A stretch of DNA of 64,000 nt from 0-14-3-00-41-53 sp041500225 (GTDB lineage Bacteria > Nitrospirota > Thermodesulfovibrionia > Thermodesulfovibrionales > SM23-35). The first letter of the stretch is position 1. The number at the start of each line of letters is the position of its first letter. Shown here one piece after another: positions 6,078-14,501 of the stretch. The notes beneath the pieces were generated by a model that saw only the letters and a program-made list of their open reading frames with translations, was not told the DNA's origin and ran no database searches. The DNA is taken from assembly GCA_041500225.1 (NCBI GenBank), contig JBGQLV010000002.1:1-64000 (forward strand), read 5' to 3'. Made by a program: the position numbers and the translations under genes.

Positions 6078-6719
6078 ATGATTTATAAAGATAGAAAAGA
6101 TGCAGGGCTACAGCTTGCTTCGAGGCTGACAAAATACAAAGACAGAGAAGATGTGCTTGTGCTTGCCCTTCCGAGGGGCGGGGTTGTTATTGGGTATGAA
6201 GTCGCAAAGGCATTGAATTGTCTTCTCGATGTAATAATAATCAGAAAAATCGGCTTCCCGGGTCAGACTGAGCTGGCCATAGGTGCAGTCTCTGAGACAG
6301 GCGCTGTTGTATTAAATGAAGATATAATATCAACATACACGGTTTCAAAGGAATATATTGAAGAGGAAATTTCAAGGCAGAAGAAAGAGATTTCAAGAAG
6401 GATAACCCTTTATCGCAGCGGAAAAGGTATCCCCCCTCTTGATGGAAAGATTATTATACTGGTTGATGACGGCGTTGCAACCGGTGCAACCATAAAGGCT
6501 GCTATATCCACTTTGAAAAAGGAAAAAATAGTCAGGCTTGTTGCTGCCCTGCCTGTTTCATCGAAAGATGCAGAAGAAGAGATTAAGAAGACGGTTGATG
6601 AATGGGTCTGTCCTGAAACACCTCTTGATTTTGCAGCTGTTGGCAATTATTATCAGGATTTTACACAGGTAAGTGATGAAGAGGTAGTAGAACTTTTAAA
6701 GCAAAAGACAAAAGATTAA
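6078..6719 (+). CDS. Phosphoribosyltransferase-domain protein
   Basis: The 213-residue protein has the type I phosphoribosyltransferase PRPP loop IILVDDGVATGAT at about residues 125-137 and the N-terminal LALPRGGVVIGYEVA segment typical of the stand-alone family often fused to or encoded near dienelactone-hydrolase-like proteins. The substrate is not known; the fold transfers a ribosyl-phosphate to a base or uses PRPP as a signal. The start ATG has GAGGTAAG upstream. The gene is alone on this strand, with a convergent gene 26 bp downstream. Confidence 0.8.
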   Translation: MIYKDRKDAGLQLASRLTKYKDREDVLVLALPRGGVVIGYEVAKALNCLLDVIIIRKIGFPGQTELAIGAVSETGAVVLNEDIISTYTVSKEYIEEEISRQKKEISRRITLYRSGKGIPPLDGKIIILVDDGVATGATIKAAISTLKKEKIVRLVAALPVSSKDAEEEIKKTVDEWVCPETPLDFAAVGNYYQDFTQVSDEEVVELLKQKTKD

Positions 6720-6744
6720 ATTCCTTTTCATCAAAGCTATTCCT

Positions 6745-7179
6745 CTATAACTTTAAAAGAGTTAACCCTGACGCCTGATCAAACTCTCTTCGGGCAGTAA
6801 CACCTTCTATCTCTATGATTACAGCCTCAAGGACAAGGAATGTCTCAGAAGTTTCCCTCAGGCAGCCAACCTTTATCATATCCTTTTTCCCAAATGCTCC
6901 GTGGAAATGGATCTTTGGATCGTCTTCCTGCCAGAATATGGTGCCTATGCCCAAAACCTCATGGCTCTCTTTTATCTCTTTCCATACAGGTTTCGGAGGC
7001 AGCTCTTCCTTTTCCGGTCCAACAACAACCCTACCCTGCCTGAGACCCCCGATTAAATAGAATACAGCACTTCTTATATTCTCTTTTTTTGCAATATCAG
7101 CAATGTTCTTAAGCGCATCCTCTCTATCTTCAAATCTTGCGACAATAACCCGTCCAATTTCCCCTACCTGGTATTTCAT
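6745..7179 (-). CDS. PPC/DUF296 domain protein
   Basis: The 144-residue product fits the PPC (plants and prokaryotes conserved, DUF296) fold: IADIAKKENIRSAVFYLIGG near the N-terminus and the metal-site motif HFHGAFGKKD around residue 91, followed by GCLRET. Bacterial members are trimeric and may bind metal or DNA; their role is unclear. TTAGGAGAAAT lies immediately upstream of the ATG. The upstream response-regulator gene ends 7 bp away, so the two probably form an operon. Confidence 0.8.
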   Translation of the reverse strand: MKYQVGEIGRVIVARFEDREDALKNIADIAKKENIRSAVFYLIGGLRQGRVVVGPEKEELPPKPVWKEIKESHEVLGIGTIFWQEDDPKIHFHGAFGKKDMIKVGCLRETSETFLVLEAVIIEIEGVTARREFDQASGLTLLKL

Positions 7180-7186
7180 ATTTCTC

Positions 7187-7765
7187 CTAAATACTCTGAT
7201 ATTGTTGGGAGATAAAGTTTAAAAGGCCCTGTACCCTTTTGACAAGATTCTCGGGATCAGGGTCGGTCCCTTTATTGACATAATGTGCAGGTGCAAGAAG
7301 TTCCATCTTCCTTCTAAAACCTTCGTCAGCCTTTATACCTGAAAAGAATACAATTGGAACCTTTATTATGCTGTCCTTCTCTTCGAGTGCCCTCAAAGTC
7401 CTTGCAGCAGTAAGGCCATCCATCACAGGCATATTAAGGTCAATTATTGCAAAGCTAACCCTGACATTTCTTTTCAATAGTTTCGCATACTCTGAGATGA
7501 GCTCAAGGCCATTTGTTACTGCCATAACCTCACTGGCTATTGCCTTTTTCAATATCAGCTCCTTAAGAAGTGTTCTTGTAAATTTCGAATCCTCTGCAAT
7601 AAGTGCATATGTATTTATAGAACTCTTTGTGTCTTCCCAGAGGTTCTCTATACCCAGTGTAAAACCACAATAAGAACATGTAAGTTCCCTTCTCTCGTTT
7701 CTTACTACCACATTGTAAGGAACATCCTCACCACAGCATAGACAATATTTCTTACCTTCTTCCAT
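7187..7765 (-). CDS. Zinc-ribbon plus response-regulator receiver protein
   Basis: Residues 8-34 form a zinc-ribbon pattern (CLCCG ... CSYCG). Residues 52-180 form a receiver domain with acidic AEDS, the phosphoacceptor Asp in FAIIDLNMPVMDG, Ser/Thr in VFFSG and the Lys in HYVNKG. There is no DNA-binding or enzymatic output domain after the receiver, so signalling must go through protein contacts, perhaps by way of the zinc ribbon. It is co-directional with the PPC-domain gene 7 bp downstream. No histidine kinase is adjacent. Confidence 0.8.
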   Translation of the reverse strand: MEEGKKYCLCCGEDVPYNVVVRNERRELTCSYCGFTLGIENLWEDTKSSINTYALIAEDSKFTRTLLKELILKKAIASEVMAVTNGLELISEYAKLLKRNVRVSFAIIDLNMPVMDGLTAARTLRALEEKDSIIKVPIVFFSGIKADEGFRRKMELLAPAHYVNKGTDPDPENLVKRVQGLLNFISQQYQSI

Positions 7766-7803
7766 GCTTATAATTTATAATTACCCGACAGTATTTGCAA
7801 GTA

Positions 7804-7852
7804 AACCCAAACGTTGCAAAAAAGACAGGGCAGATCCCGAAAGCTTTCGGGA
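7804..7852. repeat. Single terminal-repeat end plus CCCGAAAGCTTTCGGG palindrome
   Basis: AACCCAAACGTTGCA followed by AAAAAAGACAGGGCAGAT (7804-7836) matches the right terminal repeat of the element at 14286-14501. A perfect palindrome, TCCCGAAAGCTTTCGGGA, occupies 7835-7852. The same 16-bp palindrome core occurs at 40133-40148 and 55995-56010. The pair lies just upstream of the M3 peptidase gene. Confidence 0.55.
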
Positions 7853-7882
7853 AAAAACCCCGTCAAAGCGAAAGGAATTTGG

Positions 7883-9676
7883 ATGAAACAGATTACATGG
7901 AATCTTAAACAGCTCTTTGACAGTGATGATGATTCAGGGATAGAAGAAAAAAGAAAGGTAGTCGAACAAAATAGTTATGAATTTATTAATAAGTGGAAGA
8001 ACCGTAAAGATTATCTAAAAGACCCTGTGATACTCAAGCAGGCGTTAGCCGAATATGAAAAATGGAAAAGAGATTGCGGCACTGACGGTGATGAAGGATA
8101 TTATTTCTGGCTTCGAACTACACAGGATCAGAATAATCCAAAACTTAAAGCTAATTTCAATAAGATTGAAAGTTTCAGCAAAAGGATAGAAAACGACATC
8201 CAGTTTTTTCACCTTCGAATAGCCAATATCCCCAAAAGACATCAAACAAAATTTCTTGAATACATTGGACTGAAAGATTATAAGCATCTTCTGGAGCGCA
8301 TGTTTGCAGGATCCAGATATTTACTGAGTGAACCTGAAGAAAAGATTTTGAACCTCAAGACATCAACTTCCTATTCTAACTGGGTAAAGATGACGTCTGG
8401 TTTTCTGGCAAAAGAAGAAAGAAAAGTCATCCTGGAGGATGGCAGCAAAGGCGTTAAGACTTTTTCAGAAATACTGAGCCTGATAAATAGTAAAAATAAA
8501 GAGGTGAGAGATTCTTCATCAAATGCCTTTAATGATATATTGTATAAAAACGTTGAAGTCGCTGAGGCTGAAATTAATTCTGTACTGGCAAACAAAAAGG
8601 TAGATGATGAACTCCGCACGGTATCGAGGCCAGACCTTACCAGACACATAAGTGACGATATAGACAGTGAAATCGTGGATGCCCTCATAAAAGCAGTTTC
8701 TGACAGGTTCAATATTTCTTCAAGGTATTATGAGTTAAAGGCCAGGCTTATGAGAGTCAAAAGATTGAAATACCATGAAAGGAACGTGGAATATGGAAAT
8801 ATCAACAAGAAATATTCCTATAATGAATCCATTAAACTCATTTATAAAGTCTTTAAAAATCTCGACAGTAAGTTTGCTGATATCCTTACTGGATTTGTGG
8901 GAAACAGCCAGTTTGATGTTTATCCAAGAAAAGGAAAGGTAAGCGGTGCATTTTGTGCTCATCATCTTATTTCACAGCCGACCTATATTCTCTTAAACCA
9001 TACTGAAAAACTCCGTGATGTCCTGACCTTAGCCCACGAACTGGGCCATGGAATAAATAATGAGCTGATCAGGGAAAAACAGAATGCACTGAATTTTGGG
9101 ACACCGACGTCCACAGCCGAGGTTGCCAGTACCTTTATGGAAGATTTTGTACTTCAGGAAATACTCAAACAGGCTGATGATGAGTTAAGGCTTTCTATTA
9201 TGGTTATGAAACTTAACGATGACGTTTCAACTATATTCAGACAGATAGCTTGCTATAAATTTGAACAGGAACTTCATCAGGAATTCAGGCAAAAAGGTTA
9301 TTTATCAAAAGAAGAAATGGGGAGACTTTTCCAGAAACACATGTCGTCGTATATGGGTGATTTTGTTGAACAGTCTGCCGGCTCAGAAAATTGGTGGGTG
9401 CATTGGAGCCATATCCGAAGCTTCTTCTATGTTTATTCATATGCGAGCGGTCTGTTGATATCCAAGTCACTCCAGAATTCTGTTAAAGACACGCCGAAAT
9501 TTATAGAAAAGGTTAAAGAGTTTTTATCAGCAGGTTTATCAGATTCTCCAAAAAATATTTTCAAAAAACTCGGGGTGGATATAACAGACAGAAGTTTCTG
9601 GAACAAAGGACTTGATGAAGTAGAAAACTTATTACAAGAAACCACAAATATAGCCAGAAAATTAGGCAAAATTTAG
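7883..9676 (+). CDS. pepF: M3 family oligoendopeptidase
   Basis: The 598-residue protein has the zinc metallopeptidase motif H385-E-L-G-H389 with a downstream Glu in the TSTAEVASTFMED segment, which supplies the third ligand. It matches the oligoendopeptidase F/M3 family in length and in the closing SYASGLLISKSL segment. These cytosolic enzymes cut short peptides. A longer frame begins with TTG at 7814, but that part is encoded by repeat sequence. The ATG at 7883 follows AAAGGA by six bases and is the better start. The last 4 bp overlap the convergent flavodiiron gene. Confidence 0.9.
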   Translation: MKQITWNLKQLFDSDDDSGIEEKRKVVEQNSYEFINKWKNRKDYLKDPVILKQALAEYEKWKRDCGTDGDEGYYFWLRTTQDQNNPKLKANFNKIESFSKRIENDIQFFHLRIANIPKRHQTKFLEYIGLKDYKHLLERMFAGSRYLLSEPEEKILNLKTSTSYSNWVKMTSGFLAKEERKVILEDGSKGVKTFSEILSLINSKNKEVRDSSSNAFNDILYKNVEVAEAEINSVLANKKVDDELRTVSRPDLTRHISDDIDSEIVDALIKAVSDRFNISSRYYELKARLMRVKRLKYHERNVEYGNINKKYSYNESIKLIYKVFKNLDSKFADILTGFVGNSQFDVYPRKGKVSGAFCAHHLISQPTYILLNHTEKLRDVLTLAHELGHGINNELIREKQNALNFGTPTSTAEVASTFMEDFVLQEILKQADDELRLSIMVMKLNDDVSTIFRQIACYKFEQELHQEFRQKGYLSKEEMGRLFQKHMSSYMGDFVEQSAGSENWWVHWSHIRSFFYVYSYASGLLISKSLQNSVKDTPKFIEKVKEFLSAGLSDSPKNIFKKLGVDITDRSFWNKGLDEVENLLQETTNIARKLGKI

Positions 9677-10857
9677 GTAATATTGTTCTCTTTATGCTTC
9701 TTCAAAATTTTATCCGCTAACACATCCAGTGCTTTTAAATCTTCCTCTTTGGGGGAACCTTTGATAATAACTGGCTCAAGGACATCTATCTTGAGATTTG
9801 TCAGCATTCCTTTAATCAGCTCTAACATTCTTCCACCCCAGCCATAAGAACCGATCACAGATGCAAATTTCAATTTTGGTCTTAAGGCATTCACAAGATA
9901 AGTTGCATAAACAACACTCGGATGCGGACCGACCAGAACAGTAGGTGTGGCGATTATTATAGTAGCGGCATCCACAAGAGCCATCGCCAGTTCTCCGATA
10001 TCTGTTTTCGTTAAATTAAATGGCTTTACAGTTATACCTCTTTCAATTAAAGCATCTACAAGGTGGTCTATCATTTTTTTCGTACTGCCATGCATTGAGA
10101 TATACGGGATAATCACCTCATTCTTTACTTCATCTGAAACCCATTCTTTGTATGCATTCAGGATGAATTCAGGCTTTGGGTAAACTAAACCATGGCTTGG
10201 CGCAATTATTTCGACTTCTAATCCCTTTATGACTTCCAGATGTTTCTTTATACTCGTTCTAAATGGCATCATAATCTCTGCATAGTATCGCTTGGCTGAC
10301 TCATATACTTTTGCCTCATCCGATACAAACAATTCGCTTGCCGCAAGATGTGAACCTAAGAAATCGCAGGTGAATAAGATTTTATCCTCTTTCAGAAAAG
10401 TAAACATTGTCTCAGGCCAGTGAACCCAGGGCGCTGAAATAAATTCCAGTGTTTTATTCCCCAGCGAAATCGTTTCCCTGTCATTAACAGTTATAAATTT
10501 GTCCTCAGGGAGTAAAAGCAAATCCTTGAGAAAGTCTTTGCATTTTGGATTAGTTACAACCTTAGCATCTGGATAAAGCTCCAGGATTTTCGGTATTGAC
10601 CCTGAATGATCCTGCTCAGCGTGGTTAGCAATAACATAATCAATGACCTTAATGCCAAGTTTCCCAAGATTACTTATTAGTTCATATTCTTTTGTTGGGT
10701 CAACAGTATCTATCAACGCTGTTTTTTCACTGCCTTTTATCAGATAGGAGTTATAACTTGTTCCGTCGGGAAGCGGTATAAGTTCATCAAATAATCTTCT
10801 ATCCCAGTCTATTGCACCGACTGAGTAAATACCGGTTTTTATTTCTCTTGCAGCCAT
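9673..10857 (-). CDS. fprA: FprA-type flavodiiron protein
   Basis: The 394-residue protein has an N-terminal metallo-beta-lactamase-like diiron domain, with ligands in NHAEQDHSG (H-x-E-x-D-H, near residues 79-84), in the PWVHWPETM region, in CDFLGSH and in PSHGLVYPK. A C-terminal flavodoxin domain follows (IPYISMHGSTKKM FMN loop, then GSYGWGG). Such A-type flavoproteins reduce O2 to water or NO to N2O in the cytosol of anaerobes, using electrons from rubredoxin or F420. It lies with a ferritin-like protein and an octaheme cytochrome on the same strand, consistent with protection from O2 or nitrogen oxides. Confidence 0.92.
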   Translation of the reverse strand: MAAREIKTGIYSVGAIDWDRRLFDELIPLPDGTSYNSYLIKGSEKTALIDTVDPTKEYELISNLGKLGIKVIDYVIANHAEQDHSGSIPKILELYPDAKVVTNPKCKDFLKDLLLLPEDKFITVNDRETISLGNKTLEFISAPWVHWPETMFTFLKEDKILFTCDFLGSHLAASELFVSDEAKVYESAKRYYAEIMMPFRTSIKKHLEVIKGLEVEIIAPSHGLVYPKPEFILNAYKEWVSDEVKNEVIIPYISMHGSTKKMIDHLVDALIERGITVKPFNLTKTDIGELAMALVDAATIIIATPTVLVGPHPSVVYATYLVNALRPKLKFASVIGSYGWGGRMLELIKGMLTNLKIDVLEPVIIKGSPKEEDLKALDVLADKILKKHKENNIT

Positions 10858-10859
10858 TT

Positions 10860-10976
10860 TTAAGTCTCCCTTTCAAGTATTTCCTTGAGCACAACAGCAT
10901 TGTTATACTCAACATCTTTTGCTGAAAATAAAAGAGTAATTCTCTTCTTTCTTGCCTCGGTTTTTTTACTCTTTTT
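10860..10976 (-). pseudogene. DUF488 C-terminal remnant
   Basis: A frame ending with TAA at 10860-10862 encodes EARKKRITLLFSAKDVEYNN followed by AVVLKEILERET. This matches the C-terminal signature of DUF488 proteins (R-x-T-L-L-Y-A-x-D-x-x-x-N-x-A-x-x-L). An in-frame stop lies upstream and no start is present, so only about 35 codons remain. It overlaps the 3' end of the next gene in another frame and covers the leader of fprA. Confidence 0.6.
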
Positions 10977-11226
10977 CGATTATCTCAAAATTCTTTATGA
11001 ATTGACCAACCTGGACACCGAGATAAACGCATTTGATTCCATCTATACATTCATCGGCATCTTTTTTCTCAAGATGTGTTGTTAGTTCATGCTTGCCTTT
11101 CTTAAATGTTACAATGTAAGCATTCTTTTCCTTATTAAAATCAAGACCAACTGAGATGCCATGTTTTGTTATATCCGGATACATCTCCATTATTTTATCC
11201 TTCAAAGCAACATTTGTGTAACCCAT
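10966..11226 (-). CDS. Hypothetical protein, 86 aa
   Basis: A small soluble protein with a beta-rich centre (YIVTFKKGKHELTTHLEKKD) and a CIDGIKCVYLG segment with two cysteines. GGAGGGCTT lies directly upstream of the ATG. It is encoded between the flavodiiron protein and the ferritin-like protein on the same strand, suggesting a shared stress-response transcript. I do not recognise the family. Confidence 0.6.
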   Translation of the reverse strand: MGYTNVALKDKIMEMYPDITKHGISVGLDFNKEKNAYIVTFKKGKHELTTHLEKKDADECIDGIKCVYLGVQVGQFIKNFEIIEKE

Positions 11227-11277
11227 AAGCCCTCCTTTTAATTAATAGAAGTCTAAGATTAACCCTGAACTTTTATA

Positions 11278-11784
11278 TTATGCCCAGGGAGTCCCGCCAT
11301 CCACAATGCTGTGCTCCTCCCACATGAACCAGCTTCCAGAGTCTGAAAGGAAAAAGTATGTATTTGCAAATATGTCATAGTGCTGCTGTTCCTCTTTGAT
11401 AAGCTTCTCAAAGAGAGCTTTTTCCTTTGGAGTTTGAACCTCATTTACTGCTTTCTTATAAAACTCAATGCTATCTTTCTCCATCTGCATGGCAATCTTC
11501 AGAGCCTCCATTTCATCTGTTGTTGACTCAATCTTTTCAAGTAAGGCATCCTTATTTTCTTCAAAGACGTTCTTTATCTTTTCCATTGGTCTTGCAAGAT
11601 CATGGACCTTTATATCGAGCCCCTCCAATATGCACTCAAAGTTTTCAAGATGTCCCTCTTCATCTTCCATGATTGACAGGAACATTTTTTTTCCAATCGG
11701 ATGTCTTGTCTTTTCTGCAGCCTCTTTATAGAAGGCTATTGCATCAGTCTCTGTCTTTATAGCTATTTTAATAGCATTCGTCAT
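11278..11784 (-). CDS. Ferritin-like (rubrerythrin-type) diiron protein
   Basis: The 168-residue protein has two repeats of the diiron helical hairpin: E-x(6)-Y with EDEEGHLENF in the first half, and EKDSIEFY with KEEQQHYDIF in the second. This is the four-helix ferritin/rubrerythrin fold without the C-terminal rubredoxin domain. It probably reduces peroxide or handles iron. AGGAGGCATT gives a strong start. Linked genes (flavodiiron protein, octaheme cytochrome) support a role in oxidative or nitrosative stress. Confidence 0.85.
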   Translation of the reverse strand: MTNAIKIAIKTETDAIAFYKEAAEKTRHPIGKKMFLSIMEDEEGHLENFECILEGLDIKVHDLARPMEKIKNVFEENKDALLEKIESTTDEMEALKIAMQMEKDSIEFYKKAVNEVQTPKEKALFEKLIKEEQQHYDIFANTYFFLSDSGSWFMWEEHSIVDGGTPWA

Positions 11785-11843
11785 AATGCCTCCTTTTATA
11801 TATCTCTATAATCTGTTTTTAAAGGGCATTCCGCTCCGACTTC

Positions 11844-13091
11844 TTATTTCATGCGGCTTTTTTGGAGCTCTTTAGCCATCTCTTTAATTTCTGTCAAGTC
11901 CCGCTGCATTTCACTCCAGCCATACCAAAGTGCATAGTCAGGATTAGCATGAAATGTTCCCTGAAATGTCCTCATCCGGTGTTCGAGAAACATAACAAAT
12001 AGTTTTTGTTCAATCACAGTTGGTGCATCATGGAATGTGAGCAGGTCGGGAAATGGATAAGCGTAGTTCTTCGGTTTATCAATTATACCCTCTTTGTATA
12101 AAGCGGCGACAGTGCGAATCGCCTCAGCCATGAGCCTATCAGACTCTTTGATCATCTGATCGCCTTTTTCTAACTCTGCCTTAGCAAAATTAATGGAATG
12201 ACATTGGTTACAGGTCTTCACCATCTTATCGCGTTCTTTTTGCCAATCCTCCTGCGTCAGCCGGGCAATATTTGCAGCCCTTACAACGTCAAGTCGGGCT
12301 GTTGGTTTCCCATCAGGGTCTAGCACGCCAAGCCCTTGAAGAACAGTCGTACGGTCAGCAGTCCATTGCTTGTCTTCAGGCATTGGCAGTCTCACAGCGA
12401 GGAATCCCCATGCTGTTTTATTAGCATGGTTGCCATCTTGCAGATGGCAGGTCTGGCATGTTGGTGCAGCAACAGTTTCGGGAAGGGTCTTGTTCTGCTT
12501 TAATAAATACCGGACGCCATGTTTGGAAGATGAATACATCTCCCATTGAGGGTGGTCAAATCCCATATGGCAGGTTTGGCAGGCCTGTGGCTGACTTGCC
12601 TCCTTAACGGAGAAGGTATGCCTTGTATGGCAAGCATCGCATGAAGCAACACCAAATCCTGCACCACCTTTTTTCAACTCTTGTATCTCGGCCCCGGTCT
12701 TCAATCCGATTTTGTGGCAACCACCGCAACCTTTCATCCCTTCCATCAGGGCCATCGGCTGCCAGTGTGCTGTTGGCATAGCTTTCATTGCAGCCCATGC
12801 GACAGCGTGTTTCCCACCCTTGAATTGTTGTACCTGCGTTCCATGGCAAATTGCACATGTTTCCGGCGTTGGAATTCGGACATTCGCTATATCCTGAGCA
12901 GATTTATGTTGATCGCTATGGCATACCGAGCAGTTGACGCCACCTTGACTGTGTTTGCTCAGTTGCCAATCAGAGACGATGCTGGGGGTAATCTGTTTAT
13001 GGCAGTCCACACATTCTTGAGCTGAAGCACCAGAAACAATAAGGATGCCCCATAAAATAATAAAAAACGTCCGGAATATAAATGGCTGCAT
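11844..13091 (-). CDS. Octaheme cytochrome c, hydroxylamine oxidoreductase-like
   Basis: A cleavable signal peptide (to about residue 25) leads to eight CxxCH heme sites: CVDCH, CSVCH, CAICH, CGGCH, CDACH, CQTCH twice, and CNQCH. The helical C-terminus with EHRMRTFQGTFHANPDYALW resembles the HAO family. Anaerobes carry HAO-like octahemes that reduce nitrite or act on hydroxylamine or NO in the periplasm; ammonia oxidisers use the cross-linked form for oxidation. No membrane quinol dehydrogenase gene is adjacent, so the electron partner is unknown. GGAGG precedes the ATG. The direction of catalysis is inference. Confidence 0.85.
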   Translation of the reverse strand: MQPFIFRTFFIILWGILIVSGASAQECVDCHKQITPSIVSDWQLSKHSQGGVNCSVCHSDQHKSAQDIANVRIPTPETCAICHGTQVQQFKGGKHAVAWAAMKAMPTAHWQPMALMEGMKGCGGCHKIGLKTGAEIQELKKGGAGFGVASCDACHTRHTFSVKEASQPQACQTCHMGFDHPQWEMYSSSKHGVRYLLKQNKTLPETVAAPTCQTCHLQDGNHANKTAWGFLAVRLPMPEDKQWTADRTTVLQGLGVLDPDGKPTARLDVVRAANIARLTQEDWQKERDKMVKTCNQCHSINFAKAELEKGDQMIKESDRLMAEAIRTVAALYKEGIIDKPKNYAYPFPDLLTFHDAPTVIEQKLFVMFLEHRMRTFQGTFHANPDYALWYGWSEMQRDLTEIKEMAKELQKSRMK

Positions 13092-13207
13092 ATTTACCTC
13101 CTTAACAATTTCTTCTTTTTTGACTGTTTGTTTAATTCTAAACCCTTTAATTAAATTGTATCGTAAAAACTTTGTCTGTCAATAAGAATATGTGTTCCTC
13201 TAATCTC

Positions 13208-14239
13208 TCACAACTTGATGCCAGGCCAGTTTTCGATGGGATCAGTAGAGCAGATCACATGCATTCCGGCATCGGCAAATCTCTGGAATGCGGCGTTAGC
13301 CTGATCCGTATAATCTATGACTCCAGGTACAACGACCGGAGATGTACAATCTTTTAGAAGATATACTTTCTCTACCAGGCGCCTATCTTGAGCAAGAATG
13401 TCTTTTAAGAAATCGGCAATTGTCCAGGCGACACAATGACTCTTGGCTTGCCCGGCGATGATAACGGCATCAAATTGCAGGAGTTTCTTGAAAAACTTGT
13501 CGCTTTTCCGGGCAATCGACTCTCCGTCCGGACCATACAACACTTCCGGACCAAGAACAGAGTAATGCTCGGTAAATGGCTTGTCTCCTTTGATATGAAA
13601 ATCAGGCTGACTATATCGGGCTATTCCATGGAAAAAGATCGCTTCCTCAACAGACGCAACCAGGGCATGGCCAACACCTCCCAACATGGCATGATATGGC
13701 CATATTGTTAGATCATATTTACCACCCTCTTTTAGTTTTTTTGCATAATGCAGGAGATGCCGCTGCCCGAAATCCTCATTGATCTGAAAACTGTAACAAA
13801 GCGCAGGGTTAAATTTCCAAACGCCTTTCTGAATATCTTCTTCGAAAATGAGCGTGAAAGGCGCAGGGTGTTCTCCCTTATCATTGACCAAATAGATGGA
13901 ATGAAAAATCTGCATCGCCTGGTGTGTATCCATCGTTGGACAAATCTGAGTGATCACATCAAGATTTCGGTAAATGAATTCACACAGCCTTCTATTGTCG
14001 TCAATCGCCCCTGTGCCTGAACGTCCACCCACATATAATTCAAATCCAGGGATACAAAACGTATTTTGTACGTCTACGGCAACTAAACAGACCTTGAATA
14101 CATCATTGGCAGCAGGTCTTATGTTATGCTTCTCCGCCCACTTCCTGGCCTCTTCAGACATTTCCTGATAAGAAACTTTCCGAACCTCTCCAACTTTTGC
14201 GGGGTTAAAATGAGGTGGAACAGGTAAATCATCACGCAT
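13208..14239 (-). CDS. Isochorismatase/nicotinamidase-like cysteine hydrolase
   Basis: The 343-residue protein has the cysteine-hydrolase triad pattern: Asp56 in VAVDVQN, a metal-binding-like MDTHQAMQIFH segment (residues 103-113), WPYHAMLGGVGHALV (180-194) as in nicotinamidases, and the nucleophile Cys269 in GQAKSHCVAW. It is about 100 residues longer than a typical nicotinamidase. It may hydrolyse an amide such as nicotinamide, or an unknown substrate. The ATG has AAAGGAGGAAC upstream. It is on the same strand as the octaheme cytochrome gene, 117 bp away. Confidence 0.8.
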   Translation of the reverse strand: MRDDLPVPPHFNPAKVGEVRKVSYQEMSEEARKWAEKHNIRPAANDVFKVCLVAVDVQNTFCIPGFELYVGGRSGTGAIDDNRRLCEFIYRNLDVITQICPTMDTHQAMQIFHSIYLVNDKGEHPAPFTLIFEEDIQKGVWKFNPALCYSFQINEDFGQRHLLHYAKKLKEGGKYDLTIWPYHAMLGGVGHALVASVEEAIFFHGIARYSQPDFHIKGDKPFTEHYSVLGPEVLYGPDGESIARKSDKFFKKLLQFDAVIIAGQAKSHCVAWTIADFLKDILAQDRRLVEKVYLLKDCTSPVVVPGVIDYTDQANAAFQRFADAGMHVICSTDPIENWPGIKL

Positions 14240-14285
14240 TATATAGTTCCTCCTTTAATCACTCCCCTGAATCTCCGACTATTTT

Positions 14286-14501
14286 AACCTTAATGTTGCA
14301 AAAACTTTTCTTGATTTGGCAGGCAGATGTGTTGAAAAAGCCATATCAGCAACTCCTTACAGCCCTTCAATGTGGCCAGCCAGCCTCATGCCAAAAGACA
14401 CTCACTGTGAGATTTGCAGTCATGTGAATCAGGATGAAACCTTGTTGCTTTATATGGGTTTTTCAGCACGTCTGTCTGCCTTTTTATGCAACGTTTGGGT
14501 T
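14286..14501. mobile_element. 216-bp inverted-repeat element (MITE-like)
   Basis: The left end (14286-14342) and the reverse complement of the right end (14453-14501) share the order AACC..AA.GTTGCA, an A-run, GGCAG.CAGA.GTG, TGAAAAA.CC. The interior of about 110 bp has no convincing gene. The right end overlaps the last codons of coaD. A single end of the same type occurs at 7804-7836. Confidence 0.55.

Noticed and set aside
7814..7882. Longer N-terminus of the M3 peptidase from TTG 7814
   Set aside because: The extra codons are encoded by repeat sequence (terminal repeat and palindrome), and the ATG at 7883 has a well-placed ribosome-binding site.
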